Of a DNA stretch of 64,000 nucleotides, positions 12,569 to 23,323 are shown piece after piece; the first letter of the stretch is position 1; every line of letters begins with the position of its first letter. The DNA comes from Bryopsis sp. KO-2023 (taxonomy: Eukaryota > Chlorophyta > Ulvophyceae > Bryopsidales > Bryopsidaceae). Both the position numbers and the translations under genes were made by a program. The stretch is taken from positions 5,518,001-5,582,000 of the forward strand of contig BSYQ01000002.1 in the NCBI GenBank assembly GCA_030272585.1, written 5' to 3'. The notes under the pieces were generated by a model. It was not told the origin of the DNA. It searched no databases and saw only the letters and a program-made list of their open reading frames with translations.

Positions 12569-12654
12569 AAGCAGTCGTGAAGAGTTCCCAGCCTACCGGT
12601 AGTCAGTCCAGTCTAGTCCCACAATCCAGTTCTGTTCCACTATCCGGTCCTATT

Positions 12655-12860
12655 CCTATTCAATCGAATCCCTTCATCCAGTCCAATCCCTCCATCCAGT
12701 CCAATTCTTCCATCCAGTCCAGAGTTTCCACCAGTCCAATCCCTCCATCCAGTCCAGAGTTTCCACCAGACCAATCTCTCCATGCAGTCCAATCCTTCCA
12801 TTCAGTCCAGGAGTTCCACCAGTCCAATCTCTCCATCCAGTTCAATGTTGCATCTAGTTC
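12655..12860. repeat. Minisatellite of ~14-bp CCATCCAGTCCAAT units
   Basis: Units related to CCATCCAGTCCAATC occur about a dozen times with variation (CCAGAGTTTCCACCAGTCC variants intersperse). Open frames on both strands here (Ser/Gln/Pro rich on plus, Trp/Asp/Gly rich on minus) are produced by the repeat and are not evidence of a gene. The array abuts the 3' side of the LINE relic to its right. Confidence 0.8.
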
Positions 12861-12899
12861 AGGCCCTCTACCCAGGTCAAAAATGCGTCTCTGACGAGC

Positions 12900-14640
12900 C
12901 AGCCAGGGATGCAGCCAACCCAGCAAAGCGGGATCGAATAGTGTTCCGCATCCTCTCCCACATACAACGGAGATACAATTCAATGGCCAAGGGGATTGCG
13001 ACCCAGCTGCGACTTGACAAATGGCTTCCAGGAATATCACAAGGTCATTCTGGTGGGATCGGAGTGGATCCCAGTCGCGAATGAACGTTTTGTAATAGTG
13101 CAGCTTGCAGGTGGCGGCAGTCGTGCAACAAATGTGTTCGGGATTCCAGTGCATCGTTGCAATCACATATTGGTCTAGTGTGAAGCAAGTGAAAGCGTTG
13201 CAGAAACTGCAGGCAGGGGAAGTGATCCGAGAGAAATTGAGCAACCAGAGTACCTTCCCTTTGATTGAGATGTCTGCCAAAAGGGCGGTGCGATTTGAAT
13301 GTTAGGCCCGTCTTCTTGGTGCCTGAACCCATGTCCATGATGTTGAGGTGGTCTTGTGTCTGGTCAATAGAGAGAGGTTCTGGTTTTGACAATCTGTTGG
13401 TATTTGTCCACATGTCTGTGGAGATTGTAGTGTAGGTAAATCGCCTCCATGCTTCACACTTCTGTCTGATGACCAGGGCTTTGAACTGAGAGTGGAGCTC
13501 AGAAGAAGTTCTTGTTCCAGGAGCGGTGGTTTGAAGCCCAGTATTTTGTGTAGTCTGCAGAGCCGTATTCTCCTCTTTTTCAACAGCCCGTGTAAGAGCG
13601 TGAGTTCCTTATGAATGTGGAGGTGCCTTAGCTGGAGTAGTCGTGATGCTGTGGGAGGCAACTTCTGAGATGATATTCTGGAGGCTTTGAATGTTGTCAT
13701 TTGGATCCACCGGGTCCTGAACAGTATATACTGATATATCCCAAGACCATTGTACACAATTCTCAGTGTGGAATGCCTCTTCCAGGGCTGGAAGTAGAGT
13801 TTCCCCGGGGGCGAGTCTCCAGTTTGGCCTAGGTTTGATTTGTGGTTTTGCTGGGACACAGTCGAGGACAAAATGAATCATGTCATGATCAGAGAGGGTC
13901 ATGTTTTTAATGGTGTTCCAATCAGTGATGTAGTTGAGCAGTTTTGGGTGACAAAAGGTGATGTCTAACCAAAACGGGTTGCCCGCTGTAGAATAGTATG
14001 ACGGGGGGGTTCCTCTCGTATTAGCCACCACCGATCCTGAAGCATCCATCCAGTGTTTAACCAGCAGGCCCACATTATTCCCCACAGTGTCAGGGGGGCC
14101 CCAGACGAGGAGTGAGCATTAAAATCTCCTCCAATGCTGACTCGGTTGTCATGTGTGAGTGTCCAAAGGGAGCTTAGATCTCTCAGTTCAGACAATCCTT
14201 TTGTTGCTGCCGTGACACCTTCGGCAGTAGTGTGCTGAATGTAGGCACTGGTGAAACAAATGTTACCCAGACTGGTCGTGAGCGATGCACCGCAGATTCT
14301 CCCTGAAGGAGAGTGTGAAATCAATCCCATGTTTGATGAGTATCGTTGTTTAAATCTGGTCCTCGGGGGTTTGTGGCCTGAGACAGGCGTAATCTGGGAG
14401 ACGGCGTCCAACCACGACTGAGTGGGGGGGATGTTGTATGAGGCAGATGTCCGGGAGAGAATCACAGGAGAACATTTTGTGTAGGTATTCTTCGGGACAG
14501 GAGAGAACTCCTCTGAAATTTCAGTGTATGCATGACAGTTCCTTGGCGTTCTGTGAAATCGAATGAAAATCCAAGCCAATGTTAAAATCACGAGCACTAG
14601 TGCAGGGTGTCCCACAGCCCCCACTAGGCCCGGTATCAGT
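12900..14640 (-). mobile_element. Internally deleted LINE relic (endonuclease and C-terminal zinc knuckle)
   Basis: Minus-strand frames contain an APE-type endonuclease: ICFTSAYIQHTT, then IGGDFNAHSS near 14132-14109, and after a frameshift FWLDITFCHP and TLSDHDMIHFVLDC near 13900-13860. GGDFNAH and SDH are the metal-binding and catalytic motifs of LINE AP endonucleases. Downstream, the frame 13413-13045 has HLNQREGTLVAQFLSDHF and a knuckle CDC-x8-H-x4-C (about 13167-13117), typical of the LINE C-terminus after the RT. The 500-600 bp between has no YADD-type RT, so the RT was lost by deletion. Several frameshifts show that the copy is dead. Confidence 0.6.
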
Positions 14641-14649
14641 GAGATTCAT

Positions 14650-15470
14650 TCAATACCGCCCCCCCCCATGCACAGTAGGAGCGCTCATCTCTGGAGTGTG
14701 ATCGTACAAATCCATGACATCTGCAGAGGGGTCTTGGTGGACTGTTTATTGACGGGCCAAAAGCTCTTGCTCTGCAAGCCTGGTTGCTTGTCTCGCAAAG
14801 TGTGGTGTGCGTCAACATGCTCGAACTGTGATGTTCTAATGATCCAGTGCGAAGGTGCAATTGACCACCTTTGCAGGGTGTGGGTGGTTAAGAAGGTTGG
14901 ACAGGGGGGAAGGTTGTTTTTAAAAATAACCGGAAATACATTGACAATACGATTGGAAAGAGTACTTCGAGTTTTCCTGGAATGCTGTGGAGTAGTTCTG
15001 GGGTATGTAGAGGAACAGGTTCTGTGGGGTTTTGGAGTTGATCGATGATCTGGGGGATTAGTACGACAAACTGACACAGAATGGGACAATTTACTGAACC
15101 CATTAGAAGCTGATTTATAGTTAATCAGAAGTTGGGTAGAAGTTGTGATTCGACTATTTAAGTCGGTCAGGATGAATGTAATTCAGCCCTCGAGTTTTAT
15201 CTCTTCTTTTTGTCTCCTTTGTGTTTTTCCCAAAGTGGTTGGACTCCTCCCGAAAAGGAAGTGACAATAGTCCTTCCGGATCATCTTAAGGAGCAACCTC
15301 AAAAGTTAGGGACAGCAGGGTTTGTGGCGATTGGCAACACTGAAACATAAAGCCTCCACACAAGTCGAGCAGACAGTCCCAGCCTACCACTTTTGCTGTG
15401 TCCATCCATCTCAGTGAAATCGAAAAAAATCCCAGTCACATCACGAAATGCAATTTGATGTTTGTTTGCT
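14650..15470. other. Probable 5' flank of the LINE relic; no gene called
   Basis: Overlapping frames of 70-160 codons exist on both strands without recognisable motifs. Given the minus-strand endonuclease to the left, decayed ORF1 or 5' UTR of the same LINE is likely here, but I cannot show a zinc knuckle or coiled coil. Confidence 0.3.
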
Positions 15471-15475
15471 TGTTT

Positions 15476-15566
15476 TAATTCGACCAAAAGTAATTCGACG
15501 AAACGTCATTCGACCAAATGTAATTCGACGAAACGTTGGTCGACGAAACGTCATTCGACGAAGTGA
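15476..15566. repeat. Tandem ~16-bp ATTCGACSAAACGT repeat
   Basis: About six units of the type AATTCGACCAAAAGTA, CATTCGACGAAACGT follow one another with a few changes. The block marks the left edge of a larger palindromic structure that reaches about 16445. Confidence 0.75.
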
Positions 15567-15845
15567 TATGGATCCGCATTTGGTCGGTCCGTGTAACGAC
15601 CGGACATTGCAACACGTTGCACACGTTACAACGACGACCGGTCAGTACGTGTAACGACCAAACACGGTACCGTACCGTACCGCCCGGACGTTGTTGTAAC
15701 GTGTGCAACGTGTTACGTTATGAGTAACGTGTGAACCGGCTGGTATAACGTCTACACCGAGGAAAGACGTTACAACAACAATCGGTTACGTTACGTGTAA
15801 CGATAACACGTTACAACAACGACCCAAGTCGGTCAGCGTTGCAAT

Positions 15846-15981
15846 AACGTCATGTGGATGACGTACAAAGTAACCCCCGCAAGGTCCCAAGAACCCAAGG
15901 GAACCCGATAGGATTCGAACACCGTACCGCACGGTGCCGAGTCATTTACGCTAAGCACTGAGCCAAGCGGACCACGATGGA
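15846..15981 (-). mobile_element. tRNA-derived SINE, left copy of head-to-head pair
   Basis: Read on the minus strand, a Pol III A box (TTGGCTCAGTGCTTAG) is followed about 40 bp later by a B box (GGTGTTCGAATCC). A conserved tail comes next: GGGTTCCCTTGGGTTCTTGG, GACCTTGCGGGGGTTACTTT, then GTACGTCATCCACATGACG. The 16061 copy matches it closely, and the 17414 copy shares the tail motif. No acceptor stem or T stem fits a working tRNA, so it is a SINE head rather than a tRNA gene. Confidence 0.65.
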
Positions 15982-16060
15982 GCCGTGCCTATTGCAATGA
16001 TATACCGTAATTTTATAGAATTACAAAAAGATTGAGGTATATCATTGCAACAGCCACCAA

Positions 16061-16196
16061 TCCATCGTGGTCCGCTTGGCTCAGTGCTTAGCTTAAATGA
16101 CTCGGCACCGTGCGGTACGGTGTTCCAATCCCATTGGGTTCCCTTGGGTTCTCGGGACCTTGCGGGGGTTACTTTGTACGTCATCCACATGACGTT
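16061..16196 (+). mobile_element. tRNA-derived SINE, right copy of head-to-head pair
   Basis: Nearly identical to the inverted copy at 15846-15981 over about 136 bp: same A box, a B box with one change (GTTCCAATCC in place of GTTCGAATCC), and the same tail ending GTCATCCACATGACGTTAC. The high identity of the two arms implies a recent inverted duplication or gene conversion. Confidence 0.65.
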
Positions 16197-16689
16197 ACTG
16201 CAACGTCATTACGTTGCTGTAACAAACGTTGTACCGTCTGTGTCGGTACAACAACGTTAGTGACACGTTCCAACAACGACCCAATGTTGGGTGCCAGTCG
16301 TTGGTGATAACGTGTTGTACCGACCCAATACCGATGTTGTACCGGAAATGAATAAAGACCGCTACCGTACCGTACCGTACCGACCCCTTTCAGTACGGTA
16401 CGGAACGATTCGGTACGTAACGTGTTTTGGGGGTCGGTACGATACCGCCCAGCTCTGTCAACCAACTATTTTCATTTTCAACGATATAGATAACAAATTG
16501 AGAGGATTAAGTTGGGATCAGAATTTCCCCGATTATAGGGTATATGAACAAGACAGGGTTTTGATGGGGGTTAGGACTGATATTTTCAGTAAGAATAATA
16601 AGATACCCGAAAAAAGTCGGTGATGTCTACCAAATCCAGGATGGGGACAAACACTAAAAGATTGGTGGAATTTCATAGATTGCGTAAAG

Positions 16690-17215
16690 GAATTCTATTG
16701 TTCGATACCAAATTTGGGCGCATCTACATAACGAACAAGAAAAAGCATTCGATGGTCTAGTGGCGATGCTCAAAATACGTCATTATGATCCGGATCAAGG
16801 TTGATTTCGAGAACTTAATTATAGAAGATGCGATATAAAAACACCACCCAAAGTTGTGGCATTCTATACCATGATCAAGGTGAGGTAAATTAGGCTTGAT
16901 GGAGATCGGGCTTCTAAGACGGCCTTATTTCTCTCGATTTCGGATCAGCTCACCAACCACATTGCGACATTTGATCTTGTCCCGCACAATTTCTTTCAAG
17001 AGAGACTTGAAAAAGACAAGGTCCCCAGATATCCGGTTCGTTGGGTTGAAAATTTCTTAGAGAATCGTATAGCTTAGATCAAAGTGAAGATAGAAAGATA
17101 GAATTCCCACTGGGGTGTGGTACGCCGCTGGAAAGCCCCTTAAGCCCGATACTTTTCCGGTTGTTTATTGACCGGCTAATCGGGGATCTGCTAGGGAGTC
17201 TAAAAATAATCGCAC
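16690..17215 (+). pseudogene. Decayed non-LTR reverse transcriptase
   Basis: The plus strand encodes AFDLVPHNFF-like motif A in TFDLVPHNFFQERLEKDK, then VPRYPVRWVENFLENR, and then motif B-like GCGTPLESPLSPILFRLFID. These match the order of non-LTR RT (AFD-VPH--L, FL--R, QG-PLSP-LF). An earlier segment reads NEQEKAFDGL, itself a motif-A look-alike, so two relics may be merged. In-frame stops TGA, TAA and TAG interrupt the frame. The catalytic Y/FADD is not seen. Confidence 0.55.
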
Positions 17216-17261
17216 ATGCATGTAACATTTTTCCAACGTCGCAAGCAGAGATAGGACTTGG

Positions 17262-17410
17262 GCCAAATTTTTGGTCCGGCTACGGTCCGGTCCGGTTACG
17301 GTCGGTTTACGGTTCCGTATTACGGCCGTAACTCCGTACCGTAACCGGAGTAATATGTTGTTTTTACGGTACGGAACAGGTACGGTATAGCTACGGTAGC
17401 CCCTAAATCA
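17262..17410. repeat. TACGG/CCGGT-rich array, left block
   Basis: Dense repetition of GGTTACGG, CCGGTCCGG, ACCGTAACC and related words on both strands, forming many small palindromes. A second block with the same vocabulary lies at 17520-17705, and a SINE copy sits between them. Confidence 0.7.
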
Positions 17411-17413
17411 TCG

Positions 17414-17520
17414 TGAAGTAGTGTGGTTCAGTGCTAAAGCGTTAGGCTGTAGTCTGTAAGGTCGTGGGTTCGAATCCCCTTGGGTTCCTTTGGGTTCTCG
17501 GGACCCTGCGGGGGTTACTA
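17414..17520 (+). mobile_element. tRNA-derived SINE, third copy
   Basis: A-box-like GTGTGGTTCAGTGCTAAAGC, a tRNA-like middle (GCGTTAGGCTGTAGTC) and a perfect B box (GGGTTCGAATCCCC) are followed by the family tail TTGGGTTCCTTTGGGTTCTC and GGGACCCTGCGGGGGTTACT. The tail matches the pair at 15.8-16.2 kb while the head differs, so two tRNA-like heads share one tail. Confidence 0.6.
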
Positions 17521-17705
17521 TTTACGGTTTACGGTTGGTACGGTGGTTACGGTCGGTACGGTCCGGTACCGGAGCAGTACGGAGTGGTACGGTGGTCCGG
17601 TTCCGAGCACGAAAACCACTCCGGTCCGGACCGTAACTACCGTAACCGTAAGTGACCGGAGTGGGGTTACGGTACGGTTTACGGTACCGTAACCGGAAAG
17701 TCCTA
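17520..17705. repeat. TACGG/CCGGT-rich array, right block
   Basis: Continuation of the array at 17262-17410 after the SINE: TTTACGGTTTACGG, GGTACGGTGGTTACGG, CCGGTCCGGACCGTAAC. Taken together, the arrangement suggests that a SINE inserted into, or arose with, a TACGG-repeat element. Confidence 0.7.
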
Positions 17706-17879
17706 TCTCTGGTCGCAAGGTATCTAGGTAGAAGCGGCTAGGTTCGCGCACAGTGCTCTCTATCTTTGTGTCCTCGTTTTTGTGTCCTTGCTTTTCGTCA
17801 TACTTGCTTGAGTCCAGTGCCCGGACAGTTTTTAGTGTCTCGCGGCTCTACGTTCCGTCATTTCCCGTTCAGTTCCGCT

Positions 17880-18254
17880 ATGGAAGACCCCCTTCCTCCC
17901 TGGCCTTCGCCCGCAGCCCGAATCAGATCGGGGGCGATATATCCAAGGGGTTCGTTGCAGATTCAAAGTTTCACAGGGATAGGCTTTTTTTTGTCACTCT
18001 TGACTCTGCGTCAGTATTTCGGTTTGGAACTGGTAGGGGTCGCTGTTGCTTTTGCTTTTGCTGTTTTTGTTGCTGTTGCGGTTCGGAGGACGGACGTGAG
18101 GGGTTTCGCCGGTCTTGCAGGGAGCCTTTCTGAATGTCGCATCGGCTTTGGGACAGCCCTACGGATCAGGCCCGAGCAAAAGACCCTTTCAGTCATAGAA
18201 TGGTGGAGCCCCTGTTGGGGAAACTGCAGAGCTGCCCACCCGGACTCCCTCTAA
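17880..18254 (+). CDS. Hypothetical open frame near decayed RT
   Basis: From ATG 17880 the frame reads MEDPLPPWPSPAARIRSG, with a hydrophobic middle (LVGVAVAFAFAVFVAVAV) encoded by a GCTGTTGCTTTTGCT-like repeat. The region is richer in GC than its neighbours and lies 120 bp upstream of an RT relic in the same orientation, so it may be a LINE 5' UTR/ORF1 remnant. No domain is recognised. Confidence 0.2.
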   Translation: MEDPLPPWPSPAARIRSGAIYPRGSLQIQSFTGIGFFLSLLTLRQYFGLELVGVAVAFAFAVFVAVAVRRTDVRGFAGLAGSLSECRIGFGTALRIRPEQKTLSVIEWWSPCWGNCRAAHPDSL

Positions 18255-18369
18255 ACGACCATCTGGCCCCATTGTACTCAAATCAGCATCGGGTCATAGG
18301 ATTAAAATTCGAAATTATGGCACTAAGGGTCGACGACTCTTTATCAACGGATGAGAAGAGATGATCTAA

Positions 18370-18672
18370 TAGCATACACGAGGTCTGGATCGATTTTGTA
18401 AGGCACATGATACGATTGACCACAAGTTGTTAAGGACAGTTTTATCTCATTTAGAAATCCTCAAAGTTTTGTTGGAAGCGATTAAGATCTTTATGAGGTC
18501 CACAGAGTTGATAATCGAAGGAGCGGAGAAGAATGCTCATAGACGGATTGGTTTTTGTATGAGGACATCCATAGTGTCCCCACTCCTGATCACATGTTTT
18601 TTTATGGGTAATCAGAGCGCTCGAATCATTATTCGTAGAAAAAGACCTGCAGGATGGAATCCGCATTACTAA
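18370..18672 (+). pseudogene. Decayed non-LTR reverse transcriptase fragment
   Basis: The frame contains CKAHDTIDHKLLRTVLSHLE (motif A and helix; compare KAFDSVNHELL--VLR-LG), AIKIFMRSTELIIEG (IK-LY-G--A-V-V-G) and GFCMRTSIVSPLLITCFF (compare GV-QGD-LSPLLF). The order and spacing fit RT motifs A and B. Motif A has AHD for AFD, the QG of motif B is lost, and no FADD follows. It is clearly non-functional. Confidence 0.55.
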
Positions 18673-18679
18673 AGCATGC

Positions 18680-19320
18680 CTTTTGTGCAGGTGTCAGCAG
18701 ATCAAATGCAGATGTCCAGGATGCGTTCTCATTTAGGTTGCAGACTTGGTACCGATTGGAAATTATTGGAGGTCGATGCTCCCAAAGATACTCACAAATA
18801 TGCGAGAATTGTATTGCTTGTTTATTAACATGACGGCGGTTGTGTTGATAGACACACTCCAGAAGATGTTTGACAACGACAAATTACGGGGAGCAAATCG
18901 ATCAAGTTGACGACCAGCATATGAACTTTCTAAAAAAAATGTAGAGGAAACATTTGATGAAGAACGGGAAGTAGAGTGCGCGAAGTTTTGGAAGTCCTAC
19001 GCGTTAGTATGAAAAATTTAGAAACATTTAAAGTCAAGTTAGGTAGGAAGAGAATTTAGATAGTCCCGAGCTTAGATGTTGACAATCGTTGGAACTCTAT
19101 GCTTTTTGTGATTGATGGGTGCTTTAGAGAAAAAAGGAGTTGAAAGAGGAGTTTGAGGGGCTGTTAAATATTAACCATCTCCCGAAACCTTGTTGTGTGA
19201 CATCGAGCGCTGTTGGCGCCAAATAAAAGGTGTCATAAGTTTTTAAGAAATTTTGGTTTGAACTAACGGTTGTTGCTAGTGGATGCAATTACTCGACTCA
19301 ATTGATCTAGCCTTGTTGTA
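18680..19320. other. No recognisable gene
   Basis: Probably the remainder of the RT relic to the left; no motif, repeat or open frame of note. Confidence 0.35.
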
Positions 19321-19329
19321 GTGCTTGTA

Positions 19330-19623
19330 CTACAGAGCCGCTACAAGCCTCCTATCTTTGATTGATTGAAGTCTTATTATCAAGATACGATTGAGAGGAA
19401 TGCTACAACCGAGTTCAACATCAAAACACAATCTAAAATATAGTTTAGGGTCAAAGAAACTTCGAACGAAGACACCCTTGCTTCCATGCTTCAATAATGT
19501 GTCTTTCATAAACTTCCTTTGTATGCCCAAAACAAAAGGCTCCTTTCTTGTCCGTTGTTGGCAGATAAACACAATGTCCGCATTAGCCTTTGTGAATAGG
19601 AAAATGCTCGTCGCATCATTCAC
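19330..19623 (-). pseudogene. MULE-like transposase fragment
   Basis: The minus-strand frame reads PFVLGIQRKFMKDTLLKHGS, then KGVFVRSFFDP and YFRLCFDVELGCSIPLNRIL. This resembles the start of the MULE transposase core, in which Q--ML--HG----MDSTFGTN-Y-F-L precedes a region ending IPVA-II. The first catalytic Asp (in DSTF or DATF) is replaced (VRSFFD). Family assignment is from memory and moderate. The fragment is about 97 codons, far short of a full transposase. Confidence 0.38.
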
Positions 19624-20239
19624 ATGGTACCGTGTAGTGTATCTTTCTCCACCCCTTTTTCAATTTTTGTATATCATATATGGCTTTTGCACGGCACATA
19701 TCAACCTTGGCAAAGGTTAGGTATCAGTTTACTACAAACACGAGGCCTATTGTTTTTACGACAAGAACGACCATATGGATAGGAGCTCCCCACGAGAGAA
19801 GCTAGCCTTTTTTTGCTTTTATTTTGCTCAGCTCCGATGTAGATATAGTCTCAATGTGGAACGATGTATATTCTTATTCTGGTGTAACGTTAGACCAACA
19901 AGTAGGTTGTTTATTGCATGGAAGTGCCACCAGACAACGGATTACAACGAGGAGGTAACGAAAAACTGATAATTTTGTAGAAGTACAACGCCACTCTTTG
20001 GTGGTTGCGAATTGGGATTCGATTCCCCGAGGTGGCAATTAAATACCAGATGAAAGAAAATTCGTTTACATATTGCAATAAAAGGATCAATTCTCTTCAT
20101 GGTAAGCCGGTGAAGGAGATGGTGGGGAAATTTCGAGTAACAATATAAGCACAAGTAAAAACTTGTCAAGAGAAACTCTGGTTGTAATATGAGGATTTTT
20201 TGGGGGTTCGTATAGTCCTGGACTTACAAGATCATACAA

Positions 20240-20480
20240 AGCTTACATTCCCTTTTTCAAGTTCAAAGTTTAGATTTCCTTTTTCATGCCAAGTAAAGCA
20301 AGAAATGGAAGCGCTTTTTATATCAAAGGTTAGGTCTTCTTTTTCCATGCAAGAACGGTTCAACAAATGAATATATATATGAAGAACATTATTGCAGAAA
20401 ACGAGTAACAATATATAAAAAATCGAGGCGACCTAAAAATTATCGTACAGCCTTGGGGAGGAATTTCTTAGAAGTTTATG
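20240..20480. repeat. Diverged dispersed repeat, copy 1 (other copy 24330-24530)
   Basis: TTCAAAGTTTAGATTTCCTT-TTTCATGCC and a second TCAAAGGTTAGGTCTTC-TTTTTCCATG are followed by GGCGACCT...CAGCCTTGGGGAGGAATTTC. The same order occurs at 24335-24500 (CTTCAAAGGTTAGATTTAC, TCTTTCATGCC, CAGCCTCAAG, GGTTTGGGGTGAAATCTC). Both copies precede frames with coiled-coil character. Confidence 0.4.
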
Positions 20481-20941
20481 CGAACAAAGTGACAAGTATA
20501 CAGGAAGATAATTGGACTCCAGAAAGGAATTCATTATTAGTTATAACCTTAAGAAAGGGGAATTTGTACCCGCGGGTTGAGTAAATATGGTTTTTTGATA
20601 CAATCTAAGCTACAAGTTGGACAGTTTTTCGATACAAACAATTTTGGATCAAAGGAAGTTGCAGTGCTGATAAACTTCTCAAGCGTACCGCCATCGTGAT
20701 GATTTGTCCAATTGGTTGGAAAAGTATTAAAATCCAAAAATTATAAATTTTGAACGATCAGGTTAACTTTCCCTTTCGTTTTGCTCACTTGATGAAAAAG
20801 TTCCTTCAAAACTACTATATAGTTTGGGTTAACGTGTTACTAATCCATTCAAGAGAATATCGTTGATTCCACGTTTTTTCCTTTTTTTTTTGTTGGGAGC
20901 TTGCATTTGGGGGGCATCTATTTACACAGCGACACTATCTT

Positions 20942-21148
20942 TTGAATGTTGACTTTGAAGATAATAAACGTGAGAAAGAAGAAAGGGGGGATTTGGCTAC
21001 AGTGAAACAACAGCTTGAGCATCTGTGGGGGATGATTCGAGCCAGTCTCGCCCAAGCTGAGCTGAAGATAGGTGACATGGTTATGCCGTGCTCCACTAAA
21101 GCGAACAGGCATGATCGTGTGGATGCACAAATTTTAGGATTAGGTTAA
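20942..21148 (+). pseudogene. Short charged coiled-coil-like frame
   Basis: The 68-codon frame reads DNKREKEERGDLATVKQQLE, then HLWGMIRASLAQAELKIGDM, with heptad-like spacing. It follows the dispersed repeat at 20240-20480, as the coiled-coil frame at 24590 follows the other copy. No family is recognised. Confidence 0.22.
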
Positions 21149-21149
21149 C

Positions 21150-23300
21150 TAGATAAAGAGGATGTGGAAACTCTGGTCTCCACTTTACGGAATATTTTCG
21201 ATACCAACAACTAAGAGTGCTTTTATTTTTTCTTGGCAACACATCCGCACATCTTTATTTGTGATGGATAACGTCATGGTTAGCTAGTACAAGTACAAAA
21301 ATATGTGCTGGTCGGCGGTGTTTGGATACGAGGTCCGCTTGGAAAAATATATTTGTGCTACCCTGTATCTTTATCTCGCGGATTACTTAGAAGCTCCTGA
21401 TACCTTTGGCGTACAATCATCTTTTTTATGCGAAATATTATTTTTGGCGTTAAGCTACAAGCCTCACCGACTCCGCACACCAGACACCAATTGAGGGCTT
21501 GGAGAGCTTGGCCTGCGTACGGGGTGTAACAGAATAAAAGATGATAACGAGGAATTCCGGGCTTTCTCACTTTGATTAACCAAAAAAAAGATAAAAAAGC
21601 ACTGGGTAGGGAATACTTGGATAAATTTTAGGTTGTCAATCCATGTGATCGTGTTCATCAAACAAAAAGAGGTGTTGGGGACTTTTTCATAATAGAGATT
21701 AGACTATGACAAGACTAGTAAGCTTTAGAAGGTGCTCGAGCTTCGTGGGAAGCTGGTGGTGCCGTTTTTGCAGTTCCCTCCCAAGCCCCTCTTTTCCCAG
21801 AAATCGCCAGTTGGCACATCATAACGTTGGAACCCCACGAAAGATTTGCAAGCGTCTTGAAACCGCTTTTGAAGTAGAACACCACTGCAAATTACTATCA
21901 CTACGATGTTGCCAACCACTATTAGAATTACCCTCTTTTCCAAGTGCAACAGGCAAAGATGCCGAAGCCGGCAAAAGAGAAAGAGAGACGAAGATCTTCT
22001 TGAATAAGTGTGCTGAAAAACATGAAAAAGATAGAGAGCACCCCGGGCGCAGCTCAAAGTGCCAGGGCGGCAGGCCAAAGTGGGGCGCTTTTGGCTATTT
22101 TACAACGACGAAGGCGCAGTGGAATCAAAAAGAGACCTTGAAGGTCCTTCGATTGGATTGTGAGGCAAAATTTAAGTTGCACAACAATGTTATCAAGTGT
22201 TGTTGTTAATCAATGAACACGCTTGCTTCGACATAACAAGGGGATTTGTTCTCGCCTTTATGATATAAAATTTTTCTCAATCGATTTCGTATACGTCTGA
22301 ACCCATTGAGGCAAGTTCCCCCCTCCCGGGATAAGTGTGGAGGAAACGCTCCCCGCCCCAGAAACATGAAAGGAGTTCAACCACCAAATTACGGAATACG
22401 CTTGCTCAGACTGGTGGTTTGTTTTGACATATGTCAAAATGAGTTTGGGACAATCAGCGTGCACCTATCCGTGGATGAAACGAAAGCGAGGGCGCCTTCA
22501 CCCAAATGCATCGCTTGATTAGCTAAGGATTTCGTTATTTATGTTTGATGAGCAATTAGCCGTTGAAGATGGGCAAAGGCAACGCAACAATGCTAGTTGT
22601 CATGATAAGGTTTACTTCATCAACGGGGGCCATTGTTGAACACAAATCTCGTCTTTTCCTCCAAAATACCAAGACATAAAGTAATTCCATTGCGTCGGAT
22701 GTCCCCACGTTCCGCGGTTGTCGTAAATAGTAATATAATTACTAGATTCAAAAAGACTAAATCGTTAACTATCTATTACTAATGACATATCGAATCCCCA
22801 TGAATCTTCATGGTAAAAATCAGATGCATTCCCTCATTAGAAGGGTCACATATAATGCCTTAACTCTTTTCGATTACCCACGGGAGTTCCGGTGGGTCCG
22901 GCACACACGTTTGGGCCGTCCATATCTTCCAATGTTGTATTGTTCGTAGTAGAAGTCCACATATTCCATATCAAGCATTTGGTCAAGTCTTGGTGCGCGT
23001 AAAATCAAATGGCAGTGGTATTTTACCCCGGCACAAGGGGTTTTGGCAAACGGTATATACAATGTTTGTCGCATAACCTCCAACTTCATGCAAGTTCTCA
23101 AATCCTATAAACTCGGAAAAATTAGAGGGTCGGTACGCATCAAATGCCCGATGAGTTGTCATGTGGCATTGACAGCATCATCACAATAGTTAGGATCATG
23201 AATCGTGATAGTATTGAAGGGAAGAACATCCTTAAAAGAGCGTAAGTCCTGGCTGTAGGCGCAAATAGATATAGGAGCGCTCAAATGCTTTTTTGTAAGC
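21150..23300. other. No confident gene
   Basis: The longest frame, 21706-22209 (167 codons, plus), is Lys/Arg/Glu rich in part (DAEAGKRERETKIFLNKC) but lacks a recognised domain. The minus frame 23101-22874 (VKYHCHLILRAPRLDQML, DFYYEQYN) looks protein-like without a family. Both may be transposon relics. Confidence 0.3.
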
Positions 23301-23323
23301 CATCCGCTTGTAGTGTTTACCGA

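Larger units (their letters stand above)
15580..16445. repeat. Large imperfect palindrome with ACGTT/GTACCGTACC arrays
   Basis: The outer parts (15580-15845 and 16200-16445) are dense in GTAACG, ACAACGACG, CCGTACCGTACC and related motifs, arranged roughly as inverted repeats. The inner parts are two head-to-head SINE copies. The centre is the inverted repeat TTGCAATGATATACC ... GGTATATCATTGCAA (about 15993-16050). The structure could extrude a very long hairpin. It looks like a foldback element or an inverted duplication. Confidence 0.65.

Noticed and set aside
12660-13280. 206-codon minus-strand frame rich in Trp/Asp/Gly
   Set aside because: Much of it reads the CCATCCAGTCC minisatellite on the opposite strand, and the remainder overlaps the LINE relic in another frame.
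15846-17520. Three tRNA genes
   Set aside because: A and B boxes are present but T and acceptor stems do not pair, and a long shared tail follows, so they are SINEs rather than tRNAs.
22874-23101. Helitron-type helicase fragment
   Set aside because: A faint resemblance of ILRAPRLDQML to a helitron helicase-like block was not supported by any further motif.
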